The position numbers and the translations under genes were made by a program. Shown here piece after piece: positions 59,832 through 64,000 of a DNA stretch of 64,000 nt. The notes beneath the pieces were generated by a model. The model ran no database searches, was not told the DNA's origin, and was given only the letters and a program-made list of their open reading frames with translations. Source of the DNA: CF-39 sp035651155 (GTDB lineage: Bacteria > Chloroflexota > Limnocylindria > P2-11E); NCBI GenBank assembly GCA_035651155.1, contig DASRGG010000002.1:62001-126000 (forward strand), in the 5' to 3' direction. Numbering within the stretch: position 1 is the first letter of the stretch; each line of letters starts with the position of its first letter.

Positions 59832-61028
59832 TCACGCGACCCGCGTGCGCTGCCGTCGCGCGCGCCGCATCACGATGAAGAAGATCGGGATGGCCGCGAG
59901 CTCGAGGAGCACGGAGAGCGCCACGATCAGCGGGATGGAGACGGCGTAGAGGAGACCGACGGCCGCGCTGCCGACGAACCATGCGAGTCCGTAGCCGGCG
60001 GTGAAGAGCCCATACGCCGAGGCGCGGCGATCTCGTGGGACCATCGGGGCGATCGCGGCGGGGATGATCGATTCATGGACTCCGATGCCGATCCCCCAGA
60101 GGATCATGCCGAAGAGTGAGGAGATCTCGTCGCCGAGGAACACGAGCGGCGCAAAGAACGCGGTGACGAGCGTGAGCGGCAGGAGCACCCCGAGGCCGAA
60201 GCGATCGAAGAGACGGCCGAACGCGAGCGACCCTGCGCCGCCGGCGCCCATAGCGATCGCATAGAAGACGGGTACGGACGTCGCGGGGAGGATGGAGGCC
60301 TGGGCGAAGTGGTAGGCGATGAGCGGGAAATCGACGAAGCCAGCGGCGACGAGGGCTGCGCCAGCGAGGTACGACCAAAAGAGCCGCGGCAGACCGGCAG
60401 CGCGCACGTCCGGCGGCTCGAACTCCATCTCCTCCGGCCGTGGGTACTGCAGCCGCGCGGCGACGAGGATCGCGAGAGTGAGCGCCGCCGGGATCGCGAG
60501 CACGAGAAACGCCGCGCGCAGATCTCCGCCGAAGGCGAGCACGGCGGCAGCGACGAGCGGGCCGACGAGCGCGCCGGATTGATCCAGGGCCTCGTGGACG
60601 CCGAAGGCCCAGCCGTACCCGATCTGCTTACCGGCGTGCGAGAGCATCACGTCGCGCGGCGGGTTCCGCGTGGCTTTGCCGACGCGCTCGATGACGATGA
60701 GCACCGCGGCGAGCTCCCACCGGCCGACGAACGCCAGGAGCGGCACCGACGCCATCTGGATCGCGTAACCGAAGATCGTGATCGGCCAGAACTGTCCGGT
60801 GCGATCGCTCAGACGTCCGGACACGACGCGCAGGCCGTAGCCGAGGAGCTCGCCGAAGCCCGTGACGATCCCGACCGCGGCCGCGCTCGCCCCGAGGAGC
60901 GCGAGGTAGGGGCCGACGATGGAGCGCGAGCCCTCGTAGGTGAAATCGGCGAAGAAGCTCATCGCCCCGACGAGCACGACGAACTTGATCGCGATGCCGC
61001 GCTGGTCGCTGCGAGCGTTCGTGGCCAA
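59832..61028 (-). CDS. Major facilitator superfamily transporter
   Basis: This twelve-helix protein of about 398 residues has the MFS loop SGRLSDRTGQFWP between helices 2 and 3 and the repeat FGRLFDRFGLGV in the second half. Under riboswitch C it is expected to respond to fluoride, possibly exporting fluoride or a related solute. TTG 61028 is preferred since AGGAG ends 8 bases upstream; GTG 61037 would overlap that site. It leads an operon with the two MutS-like genes. Confidence 0.88.
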   Translation of the reverse strand: MATNARSDQRGIAIKFVVLVGAMSFFADFTYEGSRSIVGPYLALLGASAAAVGIVTGFGELLGYGLRVVSGRLSDRTGQFWPITIFGYAIQMASVPLLAFVGRWELAAVLIVIERVGKATRNPPRDVMLSHAGKQIGYGWAFGVHEALDQSGALVGPLVAAAVLAFGGDLRAAFLVLAIPAALTLAILVAARLQYPRPEEMEFEPPDVRAAGLPRLFWSYLAGAALVAAGFVDFPLIAYHFAQASILPATSVPVFYAIAMGAGGAGSLAFGRLFDRFGLGVLLPLTLVTAFFAPLVFLGDEISSLFGMILWGIGIGVHESIIPAAIAPMVPRDRRASAYGLFTAGYGLAWFVGSAAVGLLYAVSIPLIVALSVLLELAAIPIFFIVMRRARRQRTRVA

Positions 61029-61036
61029 CAGACCCA

Positions 61037-61114
61037 CTCCTACCGTTTCTCGGTAGAAGCCATCGGCAGCGCTCGCTGCAGTTCGTCCGTGGTGGACAGG
61101 CGGGCCTCACCGCC
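61037..61114 (-). promoter_or_regulatory. Fluoride riboswitch C (variant) with ribosome-site hairpin
   Basis: On the minus strand GGCGGTGAGGCCCGCC (61114-61099) leads to GATGGCTTCTACCG (61064-61051). Then CTACCGAGAAACGGTAG (61056-61040) forms a hairpin abutting AGGAG (61041-61037). The first block has GGTG where the other three copies have GATG, an altered fluoride-pocket base. Confidence 0.78.
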
Positions 61115-61249
61115 AGGCTGGATTGTGCCATGCGCGGCGCCCGTGAAGCCCCGTTTCACGGAAGCGCTTCGAGACCGGTCATCTCACCGACCAGATCAGC
61201 GGAACCCCGCGCGTTGCGGTATGTGTCCGTCTGCGGCACCATAGAGATT

Positions 61250-61302
61250 GGCGATGAGGTCCGCCCTCGACCGCTGCTGAAGAGCAGCTGATGGCCTCTA
61301 CC
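61250..61302 (+). promoter_or_regulatory. Fluoride riboswitch B (aptamer)
   Basis: GGCGATGAGGTCCGCC (61250-61265), an arm GCTGCTGAAGAGCAGC (61273-61288) and TGATGGCCTCTACC (61289-61302) match the crcB motif almost base for base. GAGGTC can pair with GGCCTC to close the first stem. Confidence 0.9.
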
Positions 61303-61326
61303 ACTACCGGTGGTAGGGGCCTTTTT
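61293..61326 (+). terminator. Riboswitch-controlled intrinsic terminator
   Basis: GGCCTCTACCAC (61293-61304) pairs with GTGGTAGGGGCC (61310-61321) over 12 positions, one a G-U, and TTTTT follows. The left arm is the 3' end of the fluoride aptamer, so ligand-bound and terminator folds exclude each other: an ON switch. Confidence 0.88.
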
Positions 61327-61358
61327 GCACCCTCCACCGACTTGGAGGTACTGACCGG

Positions 61359-62558
61359 TTGGACAACCTGCTCATCGCCACGATCCTCGGCTTCCTGGTG
61401 CTCGGTGCGGCGATCGTCAGCGTCGAGCTCGGGCTGTCGGTCGCGATCCTCGAGATCCTCTTCGGCGTTCTCGCAGGGAACTTCATCGGCATGACGACGA
61501 CACCGTGGATCGATTTCCTCGCGTCGTTTGCCTCGATCGTGCTCACGTTCCTCGCGGGTGCGGAGGTCGATCCACAGCTCCTGCGAGAGAAGTGGAAGGT
61601 ATCCATGCTCCTCGGCGGATTGTCGTTCGTCCTGCCGTTCGTCGGCGCGGGCGCATTCGCCTTCTTCGTCGCAGGCTGGGATCTGCGTCAATCCGAGATC
61701 GCCGGCGTCGCGCTCTCGACGACCTCGCTCGCGGTCGTCTACGCCGTGCTCGTCGAGACAGGGCTCACGAGGACCGAGATCGGCAAGATCATCATGGCTG
61801 CGACGTTCGTCACCGACCTCGGGACGGCGATCGCGCTCTCCGCGCTCTTCATCCAGCCGACCGTGTACTTTGCGGTCTTCGTCGCGGTCTCCATCGGGGC
61901 CATCGTGGTGATGCGAGCGCTGCAGCCGTGGTTCTTCAGCCGCTACGGCGATCGGGTCATCGAGCCGGAGATCAAGGGCGCGTTCGCCGTGCTGTTCCTG
62001 CTCATGTGGACCGCCGAGCTCGCGCAGAGCCACGCGGTGTTGCCCGCATTCCTCCTTGGGCTCGCCGTCGCCGGGGTGTTCCAGCGGTATCCCGAGGAGC
62101 ATCGCCGATTCCGCGTCGTGGCGTTTTCGCTGCTCACGCCCTTCTTCTTCTTCAAAGGCGGGCTGAACGTGAGCCTCGCGGCGCTCGCGACGGCGATCCC
62201 GCTGCTCATCGGCTTCTTCGTCGTAAAGATCGTCCTCAAGTTCATCGGCGTCTTCCCCGTCGCGATGCGCTACGTCAGACCGCACGCGACCTACACCACC
62301 CTGCTCATGAGCACCGGGCTCACCTTCGGGACGATCTCGTCGCTCTACGGTCTGAACGCCGGGATCATCGACCGCACGCAGTTCTCCGTCCTCGTGACGG
62401 TCGTGATCCTCTCGGCCGTCGTGCCCACGGCCATCGCGCAACGCCTGTTCACGCCGATGGAGCACGAGCTCTCGCCCGAGGAGGTCGTCGCGATCGAGGA
62501 CGAGGAGTTCGAGCCACCGAGGCGGCTCGAGCCGCCGCTCGGGGGACGGAGGTCCTAG
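61359..62558 (+). CDS. Cation:proton antiporter (CPA2 type)
   Basis: This 399-residue protein of about twelve helices has ELGLSVAILEILFGVLAGN at the start, ALSTTSLAVVYAVLVETG and the conserved acidic segment AATFVTDLGTAIALSAL. It exchanges protons for Na+ or K+. Proton antiporters are frequent in fluoride-riboswitch units, where entry of HF acidifies the cell. TTG 61359 follows GGAGG by 10 bases; that site lies in a second hairpin, CCTCCACCGACTTGGAGG (61331-61348). Confidence 0.9.
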   Translation: MDNLLIATILGFLVLGAAIVSVELGLSVAILEILFGVLAGNFIGMTTTPWIDFLASFASIVLTFLAGAEVDPQLLREKWKVSMLLGGLSFVLPFVGAGAFAFFVAGWDLRQSEIAGVALSTTSLAVVYAVLVETGLTRTEIGKIIMAATFVTDLGTAIALSALFIQPTVYFAVFVAVSIGAIVVMRALQPWFFSRYGDRVIEPEIKGAFAVLFLLMWTAELAQSHAVLPAFLLGLAVAGVFQRYPEEHRRFRVVAFSLLTPFFFFKGGLNVSLAALATAIPLLIGFFVVKIVLKFIGVFPVAMRYVRPHATYTTLLMSTGLTFGTISSLYGLNAGIIDRTQFSVLVTVVILSAVVPTAIAQRLFTPMEHELSPEEVVAIEDEEFEPPRRLEPPLGGRRS

Positions 62559-63913
62559 CCGACCTCCGGATGCGCGTTGGCGACCAGCGCGCGAAGCGCT
62601 CGGAAGAGGCTCAGCACGGGCACGAACGACGCCGAAGTCCACGTTCGCGTCCGCGGGCCCACGATCCGCAGGTGCGACGCGAGGAGCGATCGCCGTAGCT
62701 CGATCCACGCGATATCGCGGAGCGGGAACGCCTCAGGACGCGCGCGCTCGCCAGGGACCGGCACGAAGAGCAGCTCGTCCGGATACAGCGCGAAGAGCGC
62801 CCGTGGCTCTCCACGCATCCGCGCCGGAACGACGAACGCGGAGAGTACCGGCGGGTCCTGCCGCTCACGCGTGATCTCGTCGAGCAGCCCGCGAGCGATC
62901 GGCTCCGCGTCGGGCCAGCCGGTGGGCAGCACGAGCGTGGCGCCCGGCTCGGGAGTCGTGTAGATCCGCCGGGGAAGCGGACGCGAGCGGTCGATGAATC
63001 CACGCAGGCGCTCCTCGACGTCGGAGACCACCTGCGACGCCGACGCGGGCAGGTCGATGACCAGCTCATCTGCCGCCGCGTCGCTCCGCAGCCGCAGCTG
63101 CTCCTGCGCGCCCCGGCTTCGCCGCAGCGCGACCACGCGCTCGAGCGGCATCGTGAGCGCGTCGTAGCCCCAGGACTGCAGATCGAAGCCGATGGCGCGC
63201 ACGTCCTCGAGCCACAGGACCTGCTGGTCTGTCACGACGAGAAGCGCCTCGCGGATCGGCTGCGCGAACAGGCGCCGCGGACGTGACTGCGGTCGGTGCA
63301 CGAACAGCGAGATCCGCTCCCGGGGGTCGAGCTGCTCGCGCACGAAGCCCTGGAAGCGCGCCGGGAGCCGGCGGACCTGTGTCTCCGCGGCGCTCGCGCC
63401 GGTGGCGTTCGTATCGACCAGCGTGTCCCAAGACGACACCGCCCTTCGCCCACTCCTCGCGCGCGCGGCGCGCGCGGTCGCCTCTTGCACGTAGCTCCCG
63501 GCCTCGCCAGAGCCCGACCAGGTCCAGCTCGCTTGCCCGTAGCCGGCCTCGCGCTGGACGAGACGCTCGAGCTGGGGCTTCAGGCGCTCGAGCTCCGCGG
63601 CGGCCGCACCGTCGTCCGCAAGCGGAGTCCCGACCAGGAAGGGTGAGCCCGAGAGGTCGTGCATCAGGGCGAGCGCGCGGATCTGCACGTGGACACCGGG
63701 CGCGAGCGGCGACGAGCGCAGCACGAGCGCCCGCAGTGGGTCTCCGTGCTCGTCCACGACGCGGGGGCACTCGGCGAGGTCCGCCGGCGCGGGTGTTTCA
63801 CGCACGAACGACGTGAGCCGAAGACCACCATCGAGGGGCTCGTACACGGGGGCGACCCCACGCGTCGCGACGATGATCGCCTCGGTCGTGACTGTCGAGA
63901 CGCTTTCCAGCAC
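62555..63913 (-). CDS. Degenerate pyrophosphatase-like domain fused to PH-like domains
   Basis: Residues ~10-110 follow the family I inorganic pyrophosphatase pattern: a VYE strand, then DEHGDPLRALVL where the enzyme has DGDP-x-D, then PLAPGVHVQIRALALMHDLSG. Two of the three catalytic Asp are replaced (His and Arg), so hydrolysis is unlikely. Residues ~190-450 contain two PH-like units (ISLFVHRPQS; AFPLRDIAWIELRRS). It is under riboswitch D. GTG 63913 is 3 bases from GGAGG. Its stop overlaps the antiporter stop. Confidence 0.6.
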   Translation of the reverse strand: MLESVSTVTTEAIIVATRGVAPVYEPLDGGLRLTSFVRETPAPADLAECPRVVDEHGDPLRALVLRSSPLAPGVHVQIRALALMHDLSGSPFLVGTPLADDGAAAAELERLKPQLERLVQREAGYGQASWTWSGSGEAGSYVQEATARAARARSGRRAVSSWDTLVDTNATGASAAETQVRRLPARFQGFVREQLDPRERISLFVHRPQSRPRRLFAQPIREALLVVTDQQVLWLEDVRAIGFDLQSWGYDALTMPLERVVALRRSRGAQEQLRLRSDAAADELVIDLPASASQVVSDVEERLRGFIDRSRPLPRRIYTTPEPGATLVLPTGWPDAEPIARGLLDEITRERQDPPVLSAFVVPARMRGEPRALFALYPDELLFVPVPGERARPEAFPLRDIAWIELRRSLLASHLRIVGPRTRTWTSASFVPVLSLFRALRALVANAHPEVG

Positions 63914-63916
63914 ATG

Positions 63917-64000
63917 CCTCCTACCGAAGCTCGGTAGAAGCCATCAGCGGCGCGTGGCCGCGGTTGGGCCGCGAAGCGCGGGGCGGGCCTCATCGCCCCC
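63917..64000 (-). promoter_or_regulatory. Fluoride riboswitch D with ribosome-site hairpin
   Basis: On the minus strand GGGGCGATGAGGCCCGCCCC (63999-63980) and CGCTGATGGCTTCTACCGA (63950-63932) are near-perfect crcB motif blocks. CTACCGAGCTTCGGTAG (63937-63921) then forms a hairpin abutting GGAGG (63921-63917). It reaches the window edge. Confidence 0.88.

Noticed and set aside
61293..61326. Terminator of the upstream region unrelated to the riboswitch
   Set aside because: No gene on the plus strand ends before it; its left arm is the 3' end of the fluoride aptamer and the antiporter starts just after.
61179..62708. 509-residue minus-strand frame opposite the antiporter
   Set aside because: Its charged low-complexity composition is typical of antisense reading; the riboswitch and membrane helices support the plus-strand gene.

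Overview
This is a strongly GC-rich, gene-dense bacterial window with short intergenic gaps and many ATGA/GTGA start-stop overlaps. No tRNA, rRNA, CRISPR array or complete insertion sequence was seen. CsoR, BlaI/M56, DUF881, SHOCT and many lipoproteins, with no outer-membrane genes, suggest a single-membrane Terrabacteria lineage such as Chloroflexota or a relative. That placement is inference only.

Layout. 1-16.2 kb is a metal/redox and envelope region: csoR-copA, a MerR unit with a small Cys-rich protein, a ccdA-tlpA pair, blaI with an M56 protease, DUF881 and BNR-repeat proteins, a second TlpA, an amidase, a frameshifted multicopper oxidase, a CBS-containing site-2 protease, a YHS protein, an ABC1 kinase, a collapsed two-component system and a cupredoxin. 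16.3-22.5 kb holds an Lgt-like protein, a methyltransferase, small membrane proteins, a hemolysin-III protein and cydAB. 22.9-28.8 kb is an exported molybdenum hydroxylase (PaoABC-like) followed by a ferredoxin and a membrane cytochrome b. 29-48 kb is a second copper/redox region: cupredoxins, Rieske protein, copper ATPase, HtrA, a two-component system, lgt, a CcdA-family protein and a bc-type cytochrome b, interleaved with gene remnants. 48.9-56 kb is the phosphate module phoR-phoB-pstSCAB-phoU.

56-64 kb is the most striking part. Four copies of the fluoride (crcB-type) riboswitch were found by eye. They precede a coiled-coil protein with a 26-residue leader ORF; an MFS transporter followed by two MutS-like ATPases; a cation:proton antiporter; and a protein with a degenerate pyrophosphatase-like domain fused to PH-like domains. 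Nearly every base of the last 8 kb belongs to these four units, so this is a fluoride-responsive island with no crcB or CLC-F gene in view. One riboswitch ends in a classical terminator; the other three end in a hairpin that overlaps the ribosome binding site.

Two further regulatory patterns recur. Pairs of CTCAG with an 11-base period lie upstream of eight transcription units (YHS, methyltransferase, small membrane protein, hydroxylase, small coiled protein, copper ATPase operon, cupredoxin operon, cytochrome b). They look like OmpR/PhoB-type response-regulator sites and would tie the metal/redox genes into one regulon. ACTA/ACGA-N7-TAGT dyads precede blaI, ccdA, the amidase and the 17.5-kb gene pair, as expected for BlaI operators. 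At least five genes keep their two ends but have lost the middle (ccdA, response regulator/kinase, glycogen phosphorylase, arsC-like, ubiE-like). This means either repeated internal deletion or a systematic assembly problem.
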